Notes: a model not told the origin generated them from the letters alone. A DNA stretch of 64,000 bases from Hemerocallis citrina (GCA_017893485.1 CM030361.1:140262461-140326460), one strand, 5' to 3'. Shown: positions 42,864 to 55,330, counted from the stretch's first letter. Numbers and translations: made by a program.

Positions 42864-45057
42864 GCGCAGTAAAACAATTTCTTCACCAATGCTGCTCTCC
42901 TATTCCGTCAGGTAAATCTCCTTGGATACCTGTAAGTTGCTCATCTAAAGAAAGGAAAAAGAAAGTCCTTAGAGCAAGTCGTGGACATGCAAGTGGAGAA
43001 ACAGAGAAACAATGGCAATAGTGGTATAGCAATGAATTCAATGAACAATGAAATCAATAGTGTTGAACAGTGACAAAGCAATAATAGTATAATATGCAAT
43101 AACTATGATTTATCACGATAACGATGAACAATATCAATAATGGCAATAATAACGATGACACTGTTCGATAAAGATAACAATATGCAATGATAATGTGACG
43201 AGAGCCTTAGGTCTATTATTCATTTTTAGTCCTAGCTAATGCACGTACTACTGTGTCCCATGTGTGCCGTACCACAGGTTCAATGCATACAATCAATTTC
43301 GTTTAGACTAAGGTGGCAGATTCTATAGTTCATGTACTCGGGAACAATATTCAATAATGACCGATGACCGAATCAATCGAGATACTGAAGTCAGTAATAT
43401 GCAATTAACCGATGCCGATATAACCAATAGACCGATAACCGATAGACCGATAATTTAGGGAAACACGGGCCCCTCTTCCGAGTACAGTCACTATGTCATC
43501 AACTACCCTAATCAACCCTTAACCCTAGCTTGATTTGCTTTCTTTATTTAATTAACATACAATAATACGATTAATAAGGGACACTAATAAAGATGACAAA
43601 ACAACCCTAAGATCATGCAATATTCTATATACAATTTAATACACTAAAAATAACATTATAGATATAGTTATATATTATTAAATATAAAAACCCAATTCTG
43701 GACAGCAGTAAGTTGCTATACCAAAACCAGAATTCCCGTTGCTACAGGACAATAAATGTGGATCCGTCAGGTGGTCTAGAAACTAGACTCCTTCCCGGTT
43801 CCAACGCATACTTAAAAGCTACATTCCGACAACGATAGCTAGGCGAAATTCAGTAATCTTTATAGATTTTAGTTTCTGGCTGGGTGTCGATGTTGACTAA
43901 TTTCAGTTATAAAGACAGTAAATACTCATTACAAAAATCAGTAAATTTTTTTTTTAATACCCTAAGCATGTTATCGACAAATCTGGAATTTATCTTGGCC
44001 ATATATGATCATTAGTCCACTTAATTTATTAGCCTAACAGGTAATGTACATAAATCTGAAATTACAGCGCAGTTGTAGCAAAAGGGTCATAACTCGGGCG
44101 ATATAAATCGGAATTCGAAAATTCTGGTGTCTATTGACATCTAGACACTTAGATCTATGTTTTATTTTCAGGGAGTTTCTGATTTTAATGGATTTATCTA
44201 GGTCGAAACAGCACAATAAGATTCAGGTTGGCATAATTTTCAGCATAGTCTACAGGTTCATTTTGAATAAAACGGTTAAAAGTTAAGAATGATAAATTGG
44301 AGTTTAGTAATCATAAATCACAGCGAGCCAATCCTATGTGAACATGGTAGTAAGGTCGATGATGTCCATAATTCTACTAATTACAATTCAACTAAATTAG
44401 CAATAGCAATCACATGAACAATCAACCCTAATATACAATCTACAATAGCTGTTCTTAATGTCATGAGATGAAATGTGATAATAATTTCCTATTCTTATAT
44501 TCATTAACTATCTATATGAGTGCATGTATGATCACTATACATTGGAGGTAAAAAGACGGCACGAAGTCGAGATTACCACTTGCATTCGCTCGTGTAAATC
44601 CGTGGTATCCCAACGATAGATACAATAACATTTTACGATATTCAATACGGATCCACTTGCGGAATTTAATAAAAATATCGAGTATGATACAATAAATATT
44701 CGATAAGAAATGACTTGCCTTTTTGACGATTAGATCTGAAAGAGAATAATCCGGCAAATTCCAAAAACTATGTACGAAATACGTGCAAGAAGTCCAAACC
44801 AACAACACAGCAACAAGAGCGAATCTCCACACCAAGATCTGCCCGAACAGCAAACAGCACGATCGGAATTTGCTGCGCCAAAACACGGAACGGCAAAAAC
44901 CCACCAATCAGATATGTTCCTTACACCGGATCCAGGATAGAACAGGGAACAACAAATCCAAATCCCTCAATCACAAACACCGAACAGCATTGACAACCAC
45001 TCACGGATCTTCTTCCTCACGCGACTGAGAGAGAGAGAGATCGCGGGAGAGATTGCG
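42864..45057 (-). mobile_element. R1 long LTR, copy 2, left part (minus)
   Basis: It shares order and sequence with copy 1 (181-2460), including AATGCACGTACTACTGTG at about 43238 and GTTTAGACTAAGGTGG at about 43300. The complement of 44500-44800 also matches copy 3 near 63030-63180 (GTGCACGTA, GCAAGTCATTT). It is interrupted at 45057 by the solo LTR and resumes at 48321. No coding domain. Confidence 0.6.
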
Positions 45058-46511
45058 TGTAATGCCCCGACTTTCATTTATGAAAATTTATTATTTATTT
45101 TGCACGTAGTGTGCACGTGCAATATTTTTGGTAATATTAAATTTTATTTCTTTCATGATGAGTATAAATATATGTATATGTGCTCTTTAATTTTTTTTTA
45201 TATAAAGACCTTTTTTCAAATAAACATAAGCCTTCCTTTTAAGCCCAAATCTAACTTATTTATTATTTTTTTTATAACTATTATTTTGGCCATGAGTTAT
45301 TTTTATTTTAAATACAACTTGTAATGTAGAACATATTTTAAAGATTATTTTTATGGAAAATATAATGTACAACTTTTGTTAAATGGAGATAAATGCATGC
45401 ACGTGCATTGCACGTACACATGCAAATGCACCACATGATGTATGGCCGGTTTTTACATTGGAGGGAAATGAAAAAAATTCAAGTGGAGTCATGGGTGGTG
45501 GTTACTTGATCATGGTTGGTTACTGTAACTCCTCCTTGAATCCTAGCCTTTTGTTTCTAACTCCTAGTTTGATCCTAGCCTTCCATTTACCCAAATTTTT
45601 AGTATAAATATCCCACCCCCTAGCCTAGTTATTTTTGTACTCTTTAATTCTCCAAGACCTATAGTATAAAATACATTATTAGTAGTATAGCAAGTGAGTT
45701 AAAAGATTGAGAGTTGTGTGTGAGGAGTTTGTGTTTGCACCAAGGAAGGAGAGGCCGGCAATCAAAGGAGCTCGGGTTGACATCTTGGAGCTCGTGTGCA
45801 CATCGAGGAGGAGGATCGCTCTCTTGGCAAGGACTTTTGTTTAGGAGGTGTTGTAAATTGTATTTCTCTCCAATTAAGGTGGGTTATTTTCCACATTTCT
45901 AATTAGAAAGCATGTTAGAATTAAATTGAAATGATGATGCATGAAAAAGATTAATAAAAGTACATTTTAATTGGAAAAATGGCTTATTAATTGATTGGAA
46001 TGTTAATGAATAGCTTGTATGTGTTTCCATCATTTAATTTAAGTCGTGCGTAAATTAATTATAGCTATGGATTGTTTGAAGAAAAATTCATTACTAGCAT
46101 CAAGAACTATATGCAAAAGTTAGTGGATGACAATGTTGCTTTATATGCTTAAATGCACTTTTGTGATAATGTTGAAATGAATGACTTAAAATACAATTTG
46201 TGGGTTTGTGAAATGAATAAAAACAGAGAATTGATATAGAGATTATTGAGATCACAATTGGATAAGAATTGTCGAAAAAGAAATGTGGTAGTAGTAGCTT
46301 ATAATTTAACCAAATTGTATGGAAAATATGTGTTATATTTGGGAAAAATTATTTTTAATATACTGGAGTATAAATTATTATGGGAATAATTAATCTGGAA
46401 ATTTACAGTAAGTTTAGTAAAAGCAAAATCAAATGAGAGCTTTTGAACATCGAAATGTTCTATTAAACAGAAAGAATTGATTTAATTAGAGTTCGAGTTG
46501 TATCATGACAA

Positions 46512-46620
46512 TCTGAGCCTATAGCTCAAGTGGTCGGGAGGCTCCTAATCGCTACAGTGTTGTGCGGTGGGTCTCAAAGGTCGACGGTTCGATTTCCATT
46601 GGCATCATATATTTTGTTTT
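46512..46620 (+). mobile_element. tRNA-derived SINE-like segment 1
   Basis: It contains a box A-like TAGCTCAAGTGGT (46522-46534) and box B-like GGTTCGATTTC (46586-46596), the internal RNA polymerase III promoter pattern. It does not fold as an obvious tRNA because the A-B spacing is long. No tail or target duplication could be fixed. Confidence 0.6.
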
Positions 46621-46682
46621 GTACATTTAAAAAATAATAAAGCTACAGCCGAGAGCATGTATAGCTCTCAGCCCCCCTTTTA

Positions 46683-46790
46683 TACCGCTTGGCGCGATTG
46701 GCCTAGTGGTCAGTGCTTGCGGCTTGGTTCCCTGTGGTTGTTGGTTCGAAACCCGGTCTCGGCCAGGGTTTAAATTGTGGAAAAAAATAT
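46683..46790 (+). mobile_element. tRNA-derived SINE-like segment 2
   Basis: Box A-like TGGCCTAGTGGTCAG (46700-46714) and box B GGTTCGAAACC (46743-46753), followed by an A/T-rich stretch. It differs from segment 1, so it is either a second insertion or the second half of a dimer. Confidence 0.6.
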
Positions 46791-47516
46791 TTTTTTGGGT
46801 GGTTTTTGATAGTTAAAAATTATAAAAAAAATATTATTATTATCCTAAAATTGTGTGGGACTTATGAAAAATAAATTCGGAGTTATCAAAATAAAATAGA
46901 ACATATTTTTTTGAGAACAAAAGTGTAATTGAAACTATGGTTCCACACTTGTATTTTTGTGAATGTTGCACTTTGTAAAAGAACTTGAAATAAAGTGTTA
47001 GAAAAGAAATATGAATAAGAAGGAAAATATATGACGTGAAGTGATGCGTATTATTCTTATTGAAGAATAGTGTGACAATAATGAGTTGTGGATATTTCTA
47101 AGTTTTGATATGATTTTTAGATGTGGAAATAAATATTGAGGAATTACTTGATGAATAATTGAATTTTATAGACTCATGAATTATTTAGGAATCATGTGAT
47201 TGGAAAAGAGAAATGTTATAGAGTATAAAAATTCAAACATATGATTATGAATTGAAATTGAAAATTAGAGTGTAGCCAAAACTCACACCAGGCAAGTGAA
47301 AGTGATGAATAATTATGATTATTGATATTGAAAAGACCAGTTTGGGTCATTGTGAAATGAAAGAAATAAGACCGGTAGTAGTGAGAGGGCTAACTCTTAG
47401 AGATTGATTTTGTTCATGATTTCATTAAATTTAAGGATTTAGTACATAGTGAAGAGGTGATGAAAGTGAGAGAAAAACACAAGTATGAGGGCCTCGAGTC
47501 TACGATGTGGGTTTGA

Positions 47517-47700
47517 TCCACAGAATGCATGCTTGATGCGTTAAGACATGGCGTGGGCACTACTCCAGAAGATCGGGATCTTGGCGACGCTTGTGGGATG
47601 TTTGGTGACTGCAAGAGGATCGTGTGCCATGAAGGAGGCTGAATTGCCACAGAATGCATGCTTGATGCGTCAAAAAATGGCGTGGGATTTCCCTCCAGGT
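47517..47700. repeat. 130-bp-spaced duplicated motif in the solo LTR
   Basis: CCACAGAATGCATGCTTGATGCGT followed by ATGGCGTGGG occurs at about 47518 and 47648 with a few differences. It accounts for the minus-strand open frame here. Confidence 0.8.
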
Positions 47701-48320
47701 TTTCTGTACACGAGCTTGTACTCATAGATCATCTAGGATACTTACCGTAGTTACAGTAGTAGATTAAGTCATGACGAGAAATTGAACCCAACAAGATGAA
47801 GAACGATTAAGTGGCTTGCCCTCGGACCTATGTAGTATGGGATGCATAGAATCCGAACAAGTGTGCGTTAGTGTCATGTAATATAAATAACTGCATTAAG
47901 GACTAAGTGCACAATCACAACACGACATCAATAGGGTATTATCTTTAGTTTGATATGTGACAAGTTTGTGTTTGTTAAATATGAAAAATCAGTTATACTA
48001 TTTCTGGCATAGAGAGGATGGCCGTGTATGATGTTCGTCAGTTGAATAAACTGACGTACCCACAGTTTTGTATGCAGAATAAATGACATGATAAAGATTA
48101 AAGAAGAACAGATGCTTAGAGATTATTCAATGTTGATGTACATTTATTTAAATGTTGTAAATTTGCTTCCGCTGTAAAATGTAAAGTGTAAAGTTTTCAT
48201 GTAACTCTGATGTAAAGTGAAAAGTTTTAAATTCCTTATAAAATTGTACGAAAGAAGTGTAAAGATCCTGTGGAATCTTGAATTCAGTTGTGTTTTGGAA
48301 TTCAGAGGCGTTACATTGCG

Positions 48321-49304
48321 AGGCAGCTGCGGCGACTGAAGACGGCGGCGACGACCGTCGACAGAACGAAGATGACGACGCGGCGGTGGTGCTGCGGTCG
48401 GGGGGGCGACCAAGGCGACGCGACGGCATGAGCGAAGCGGAGCTCTGTTTTCGACAAAAACAGAGGAGGCGACGTCTGGATTGAACGGGAGGGTGACGGG
48501 ACATGCGGCGCTGGCGACGATGGACAAGGAGCGGCGGGGGAACTCGGGGTAGCGCCGGTGGTACTCCGAGGGGTTGAGTTCAGCAATGGTGAGGGGGTAA
48601 TCGACGAGGGGGAAGGAGGAGGACGACTGAGCAAAGGCTGGGGTGAGCTGTCGATGAATCAGTGGAGGGGTTGCCGCAACGGTGCGCAAGCGGGAGGAGA
48701 CAAAGAGAATGGCGGCACCGCGCTCAGGGCGAGGCGCTCGAAGATGAAGACGAAGGGGAAGGGGTTCGGGTTCTCTGCGTTTGGGTTAGAAACAAAGGGA
48801 GAGAGAGAGAGAAGGGAAGTATTACACAGTAGGGGTAGGTTTATTAAAATAATAATGAAATAGTAAATAGGAGGGGAGAGATTGTAGGGCTTAATAGTAG
48901 GGATTTAGTTAATCAAATTTTGGGGAGTTATGGATCGTGGAGATTGTAGGGAGTGATTAGGAGAAATCATACGGATTAGTCCGTTAGGATAATTTGGGGG
49001 TTTGATTTGGGTTATTGGGTTTGGGTGAGAGATCCAATAGGAAGTGGATATTGGGCTTTGGGTACAAAATGGATCAATTAGGAGGACAATTCACATCCAA
49101 GAAGACAAGCCATATTTTATAAAATTAAATCTGAATTTAGGAGTAGATTCTAACTGACCAATTGGGATCAGGAATAAATTATGAATAACATTAGGATAAA
49201 TATTATTCAACACAAAATGCAACAAATGAAATGAATTACAATTAAAACGTAGATTACAATTGGGATCAATAACAGAAAAAGGAAAAATGAAAACGGGAGT
49301 TACA
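48321..49304 (-). mobile_element. R1 long LTR, copy 2, right part (minus)
   Basis: It continues 42864-45057 after removal of the solo LTR. On the minus strand it starts TGTAACTCCCG (complement of 49294-49304), comparable with TGTAACTACC at 62266. The GC-rich stretch at 48320-48760 is open on both strands and corresponds to the Pro/Ser-rich stretch at 62680-62990 of copy 3. I do not regard these as genes. Confidence 0.6.
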
Positions 49305-49305
49305 G

Positions 49306-49731
49306 TATATATCACACATATTTGGCTAATACGCTCGGAGATTTAGAAAAAAATTGTCCAAGTGTAAAATGTGAAAAATAGGAGGCCGCAGTTGGGTACT
49401 GTGGAATCGAAACTACATATGGCGCAGTATCGAACTGTGGCATCTTCGATTTCGTGGCCACAGTTCACAGCTGCGACGCAAGCATATATCATATATACGT
49501 GAAAAATAAGAGACCGCAGTTAGGAACTACGGCTTCGATAATACATAAGCCTCAGTTATATGGTCGATGGGATCCAGTTCTTAAAACCTTCTAATACTCA
49601 TTTGACCATATAACTGAGGTCGTAGTTGTGAACTGCGACCTTTGTAGTATTGAGGCCTCTTATTTTTCACATTGGCAAACTTTTTTTCAAGTATCCAAGC
49701 CTATTAGTCAAATATGTATCATATATACTTA
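49306..49731. mobile_element. Foldback/MITE-like element with nested inverted repeats
   Basis: The left arm (about 49306-49395: CATATTTGGCTAATACGCT, AATGTGAAAAATAGGAGGCC) pairs with the right arm (about 49640-49731). The centre holds a second palindrome: CCTCAGTTATATGGTC at about 49552 and GACCATATAACTGAGG at about 49608. GTCGCAGTTGTGAACTGCG-type motifs recur, also just outside at 49735-49756. No target duplication was settled. Confidence 0.7.
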
Positions 49732-50000
49732 GGTCGCAGTTGTGAACTGCGGCTTAGAAATCAAAGAAGACATAGTTGGGTATTGCATTGGTATATTCTG
49801 AAAAATAGTTTTGAAAGTGGCTTATTTGAAAAATTAGTTTCAAAAAGTGGCCTATTTCAGGGAAAAAGACCGAGAAACGTATATGTGTTTTATTTTTATA
49901 TATGGTTGAAGTTCAACAAATCTTTTTACTGAGTTCTTACATTTTCCTGGGTGAGTTTACTTTAACTTTTGACTATTCAATCTTATTATAGACCTGGCCT
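49732..50000. other. Spacer between the foldback element and the copia-2 3' LTR
   Basis: It carries one more GTCGCAGTTGTGAACTGCGG palindrome and an AAAATTAGTTTCAAAAAGTGG repeat pair (49800-49855). No gene. Confidence 0.5.
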
Positions 50001-50209
50001 TAATTCGGGGGAGAAGAAACCCAATATGTTATTCAACTAGAGAATATAAAAAAATATTATAATTTTCACAACGATCCTGTCTCAAACCTCACTAATAAGT
50101 ACTAGTTGTTTACATTTTAAGAAACTCTCAAACTCTATTTCAATGAAGTACTCTCTCTCTCTCTTGTCTCTCAATGGAGGCCAATAACAACAATATGTAG
50201 AGATCTAGA
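50001..50209 (-). repeat. Copia-2 3' LTR, distal part
   Basis: It matches 57420-57630 of the 5' LTR (CGGGGGAGAA, TTATTCAACTAGAGAATAT, CTCAATGGAGG, GAGATCTAGA), up to the CACTA insertion point. Confidence 0.85.
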
Positions 50210-50242
50210 CACTACTAAAGATATGGGAATTGAGGGCGTATA

Positions 50243-50312
50243 TACCCCGGCGTTTGGGAAAAGCGCCAGCGGGTTGGAAGCAATCCCCGGCGTTTATTTA
50301 CAAACGCCGGGC
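50243..50312. repeat. CACTA left subterminal repeats
   Basis: CCCCGGCGTTTGGGAAAAGCGCC and CCCCGGCGTTTATTTACAAACGCCGGG. These are probable transposase-binding repeats by analogy with En/Spm-type elements. Confidence 0.75.
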
Positions 50313-50334
50313 TTTGTTGCCTATTATTATGCCC

Positions 50335-50661
50335 CAGCCCAATTTCCCCACGACCCTTTCTTTCTTTCGCTCTTCGCGCCGCTTCCCCCCAAACCCTACT
50401 TCCTATTTTCTCACTTCGCGCCGAATCCCCCCAAAACCCTATTTCCCTCTTTCGTTCTTCCGCTAATTTGATCCCTCTTTCCCTCGTCACCCTCAATCTC
50501 TCCGAAACCCAATTTCATCTTCGCTTTCCCTCTTCGATTTCGCACCCATTCAGTTTGCTCGCCATAGTTTGCTCGCCGGAGCCGTTCGCAATCGCATTTT
50601 CCGCCGTCGTCGTCATCGCCCTTTTGTCGTCATCCTCAATCTCTCTCTTCGTAAACCCTAG
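50335..50661 (+). other. Captured 5'-UTR-like exon with splice donor
   Basis: A pyrimidine-rich leader (TTTCCCTCTTTCGTTCTTCC, CAATCTCTC) runs into AAACCCTAG/GTAATT, the typical start of a plant gene with a first-intron donor. It lacks a convincing ATG frame. I infer a captured promoter/leader of a host gene. Confidence 0.5.
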
Positions 50662-52017
50662 GTAATTATTCTATAAACCCTCTTTATTAATATAAACCAA
50701 AGATGAATGACGATTTGTTAATCTGAGCTGTGGTTTTTCTGAGTTTCTTTTAATTTTGTTAATCAACGATAGAGATATGATTTTTTCCCTTTACATCTTT
50801 TTCACATTTGAAGTGCAGGACCGTTAGAATCACTACCCTAATACTGGTCAGTTACTTTGGTTTATTCTTATCTGCTAATGTTTGCTGTTTATATTAGTTG
50901 AATAAGGGGAGTGGATTGTGCCTTGAATTTAAAAAAAAATAATAATAATAAGGGAATGGATGTCAGATTTATGAATTGCACTTTTAGTTAGTTAATAACT
51001 TATATGGGTTGTGGGCAAGTTTATACCTATTTTTGGGTCGATTAGTGGAAGTAGTTTTTGGTGTTAGAGTTTTCTTTTGTGCATGTTATGACACAAGTAA
51101 ATGTGGGAAGTATTGGTAGGTTGAGAGCGTCTTCAGTTTTTTTAATGATTGTTTGTGTTTGTAAGTTCATTTGGTGAGTGTGCATATCAGGGTGAGGTCC
51201 TAAGTCGATATTAATACATCAGTGTTAGAAATTTTATGTTTTTAGTTGTTATGTATTGCCACTTTTAGTTGTTTGTATTTGATCTAGAATATCTAGATTC
51301 TTAATTAATAGAGGTGGTATTTCATCATATTTGTTGTCAGTGCAAGGGACACATATATTGTGCAATTACTTAGTTTAATTGGTCTCCGAAATTTATGACT
51401 TTGTTGTTGTTCTCCATCATATCTGTCATTTTCTAATTCAAATTAAGTAGCAAACTTGTAGTGGTGCTGGCATCTACCTCTACGTGGACCGCTTGTTACA
51501 AGAATCACTTGAAGATATACAAAAACTGCGCAGTTGTATGTATAGTTTTAAATCCATGTGAAAATTTTGATCAACTCACTCATTTCTGTGCGAGTCAATC
51601 GATCTCAGATCTTGTTGTGTGTGGGTTTTATTTTTTTGTTTAAATACTACTATTGTGTAAGTGCATATTTTCTGTAGGTCTTTCTTTCATGTCCTGCATA
51701 GTATAGATGGCATCATGGCAGTCATTGAGCATATTTTCTACCTTGGAGTTTCACTTCACATTTACGAAAGTTTTTCCGAAATATTTATTTCAGAAAACGA
51801 AGCATACTGTAGGAAGTAGAGTTTGAACTTTGAAACATTCGGAAACATACTCAATCTGGTTGAGTTCTATGCAAAGGCTCTCTAGACTCTAACAATTAAT
51901 ATTGTAAAAATGAACTACAAGTGCATGAACTTCCTCTAACTCATTCCAATATTTGCTACAGATTAAACTTATATCAAGATTAAACCACTGCCATGTGATT
52001 CCTTTGAATAAGCATAG

Positions 52018-52153
52018 ATTGGACCACATGAGTCCGCATTGCAATGGGAGCTGCAAGAGGTTTGGAATATCTACATGAAGCAGCTGCTCCTAGGATATTG
52101 CATCGGGATATCAAGTCCACTAACATTCTTCTGGATGACAGTACAGAGCTAAA
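52018..52153 (+). pseudogene. Captured receptor-like protein kinase exon
   Basis: Between an ATAG acceptor and an AAA/GTAAGA donor the frame reads [19 protein letters not shown] followed by [17 protein letters not shown]. This is the kinase catalytic-loop region (HRDIKSTN) of plant receptor-like/cytoplasmic kinases. A TGA at 52029-52031 stands where Arg is normal in the DWTTR motif. No other kinase exon was recognised nearby, so this is a transduplicated fragment rather than a gene. Confidence 0.88.
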
Positions 52154-55020
52154 GTAAGACCTCTAGTTTCTGTGATCATTAAATGTAATCTTTCAAAACT
52201 TCTACTTTTTCTTTAGTGATTTATTTAATTTTAATCAGATCTATTTTTGATATGCTTACTTAAATTTATAGAAGTGAACTAAATTTGTTTCAAAGTTTTG
52301 TTTTCTAAATTCTAATTTCTGTTGACTCAAAAATTTGCTAATATGATGTTTGTGCAAATCAGATCTATTTTTTTTTCTCTCTTCATCATAGGCTAAATCA
52401 TGGCTTCTCTCTTTACAGCGTCCTAAGCTAATATAATACCCCATTTCATCCGTTTATTAGTATCAAATCCTTGAAATCAAGATAAGAGTAGTCGAAAAAG
52501 AGTGATCATGAGTGGTATTGCAATTTTGTTAATGTTCATGGCGGCAAGGGATTTATGTTGTGTGTGGTACTTTCATTATCTAAATTATGTTTCTTTGCCC
52601 TTTTGCGAAAAATAATCCTGTTCAGGGTGAAAAATAGATATGTATTCCTGCAGTTTCTTTGATGATGATTGCTAATGTAAGTTCTGATCTATTTTAAGCC
52701 AAACTTCTTGATATGGTGATGAATTTGATGAGAACATGTCACTTTACTAGTGAAACTATCTTTGCTGTCAACCTTTTCACAGAGAAAAAAATTTGCCAAA
52801 AAGCTTCTACGAAATGTGTCTTCTTCCAAATCACATTATACAAATCCTCCATGATGCTTCCTCGATCAAGCGAACAAAATCGAGATGTTTAAGTTCTGCT
52901 TCTTCTGAGCTGCCAATTGACAAGTACGCAATCAATTGTTAATTCATTCATTGCTTACTTTGTTTCTTTCTTGGTGGAATCGTATCTTTCAGTTGGAAAA
53001 AGCTTTGTCCACATACGTTTCGTTTGTTTCTTGCTTAAGTTTCTGTTGTATTGACCCTTATGGTTATCGATTTGATTACTATCGACAGCTTAATTTGTTT
53101 CTTATCCAAAAAACATCTACATCATTGTTTTTATTCTTAGCATAAACAAATAGCTTGTATTTTATGTGAAAGTGATGTAAAGTATCTCGATCTTCTAAGG
53201 CTCACACATCCGGTGTAATTTTACTTGGGTCTTTGATTGACTCCCCGTCAAAAGCCAAAGCTTATGATCCTTAGTTAAGCTTCCAAATACCCATTCAAAC
53301 AGTAGTTTATTTCTTATCTAAATTTGCAAATGCATCTTAATTTTCTGGTACGTAATGTGGTGCAAAATTCATGTTCCTTATTTGGTGTGCAAGTGGCTGG
53401 CAAACTTGTAGTGTTTTCAGTTAGTCACTTTCATCATTTGTAGTGGTGCTGGCAAACTTGTAGTGTATGCTTTATGTTTGTGTCTTCAGATTCATGTAAT
53501 TATAAAGTGGAACATCAAAGCATCTATTACTATTTAGAGAGAAGTGACCCTTATATCTATACCTTATATCTATACGAGGATATTCCCTCAATAACTAGTG
53601 CTATAGCACTATGAGCCTGGAAAATCAGTGTGCTAAGTGCAAAGTGCTTTTATTCATTGTGCAAAGTGCTTTTATTCATTGTGCAACATGAAGGTATGAT
53701 ATGTATATTAGTACATCAACGAATCATCAATTCTTCACTGAATCTTGCTACTTTATTGTTCTTTGACCATAAATCTATGCAAAACTTCTCTTTCTTAATT
53801 GTTCTTTTAGTTGTTGTGCTCTTCTTCTTTATTATTTCAGGCTTAAGTAGTCATTAGAGCTAATTTTCTAGTCATTAGAGCTAATTTTCTTCCTGGAACA
53901 TTTCAAAGAGAAGGATAATTTTTGAAAGTAACTGAAATTATCATTTGCTAATCAAAACCAGTTCTTGCCATTTCCTTTAGGTTGTCAAAGTACCTGGTAG
54001 CTTTGAGAACCAGTCGTTGCACAGAAGCTTGGGAGGTCTGGGAACTTTCATGCGATAGTATGCATTGGAGCTGTGGTAACTTCTAACTTTTTCAATGAGC
54101 AAAATTGGAGTTAGTTTTCAGCTAATTATTTTCAAAGACAATTTATCAGAATTTTGAAACTGCGAAAATTTTGTTATCAAGGAGCTGAATATTTGTGTTT
54201 ATGAAGTTGATATTAGTCAACGTGAAAACCAAATATTAATGTTATGTATTATTAACAGTGACTGGTAGTAATAAGATATTATTACCAAATATCTCTGTAT
54301 GATTTCTTAGAATTAAGACTGTATAATTGCAAGTAAATATATATAATTGGGAGGAACAAAGTTGAGACAACCAAAGTTATCTCACACATGCGCACACACA
54401 CACACACAGTTATTATGCGTGTTGATTGTTTGACACCTTTTAACACTTTGTTCTTTTATACTCACACCCTTATAAGCATACTAGTAGATTCAGCATTGAA
54501 GTTCCTATTCATTTGCAGAACCAAAGCTTCCTGGCTTGCTGAGGCTGATGATCTGGGCTCAAAATCAGCTGGATGAGAAGGCTGCATATCCTCATATTAG
54601 TAACTTGTCTACAGCCACAGTTAAAGACCCAGCCTAAAAACCCAGTGTCTGAAAGTAAAACTTTTCTATTTGAGTATGAGGTCGGATTATGGTACTAGGC
54701 ATCATGTGAGCAAATCAAGATGTATGTGAATATCTCAATATAGATAGTTAATGAATGGTTTGAAGGCAGTTTTTAACATGTAAAAGTAATAATTTGTTAA
54801 ACCACCTTTGTTACTTTGCTCCTTTAACATGAATTCCTTAGTTGGTGGATTTCTTGGTTTGTGAATATATTGCTACTTCACTTAAAATTTGTGGATAATT
54901 TGATTATAATTGTTTAATTATTGGAATAAATTTGTGTTCAAAAGTACATTTATATTGTTTATTATGTTTGTTCATGAATTTGTAGAAAATTGTGAATTGA
55001 ATTGCTTCTATTTTGATTTG
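52154..55020. other. CACTA interior, unassigned
   Basis: AT-rich with intron-like texture. The motif GTGGTGCTGGCAAACTTGTAGTG recurs near 51455, 53395 and 53445. A possible exon end lies at 54518-54576 (acceptor TTTGCAG, short open frame). I recognise no family. Confidence 0.4.

Positions 55021-55021
<1 letters not shown>

Positions 55022-55064
<43 letters not shown>
55022..55064. repeat. (TA)n microsatellite
   Basis: An uninterrupted TA run of about 21 units inside the CACTA. Confidence 0.95.
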
Positions 55065-55070
<6 letters not shown>

Positions 55071-55102
55071 AAAATTAAAAATTAAAAAAACAACAACACT
55101 AT

Positions 55103-55330
55103 CCCCGGCGTTTTCAAACGCCGGGAAAGAGTTTTTATCAAAAAAAATTTTTAAAAATGAAAATTAATATATAACGGCATTTCCAAACGCCGAGCTAGTG
55201 TAAAATACAACCCCGGCGTTTGAAAACGCCGGGAAAAGTTTTTGCATCCCCGGCGGAGGAACACCCGGCGCTTGCGGCGGCGTTTCATGGAGTGCCGTGG
55301 CCATCAACCCCGGCGTTTTGAAACGCCGGG
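55103..55330. repeat. CACTA right subterminal palindromes
   Basis: CCCCGGCGTTTTCAAACGCCGGG-type palindromes at 55103-55125, 55211-55233 and 55308-55330, with degenerate copies between. Confidence 0.85.

Larger units (their letters stand above)
45058..48315 (+). mobile_element. Long solo LTR, 3258 bp, 5-bp target duplication TTGCG
   Basis: It starts TGTAATGCCCCGAC and ends GGCGTTACA, TG...CA, with mirror-like ends. The perfect 5-bp repeat TTGCG flanks it (45053-45057, 48316-48320). A TATA-like AGTATAAATATCCC at about 45600 suggests plus orientation. No PBS, protein domain or internal second terminus was found, so a solo LTR is most likely; a LARD-like element is the alternative. It contains two tRNA-derived SINE-like segments. 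Confidence 0.88.

Noticed and set aside
46512..46790. True tRNA genes
   Set aside because: Box A and B motifs occur but the A-B spacing and lack of acceptor and anticodon stems do not give a cloverleaf; SINE-like is more likely.
48144..48863. A Pro/Ser- or Arg-rich protein gene
   Set aside because: Open on both strands because of GC-rich simple composition; the equivalent stretch in R1 copy 3 is open in a different pattern.
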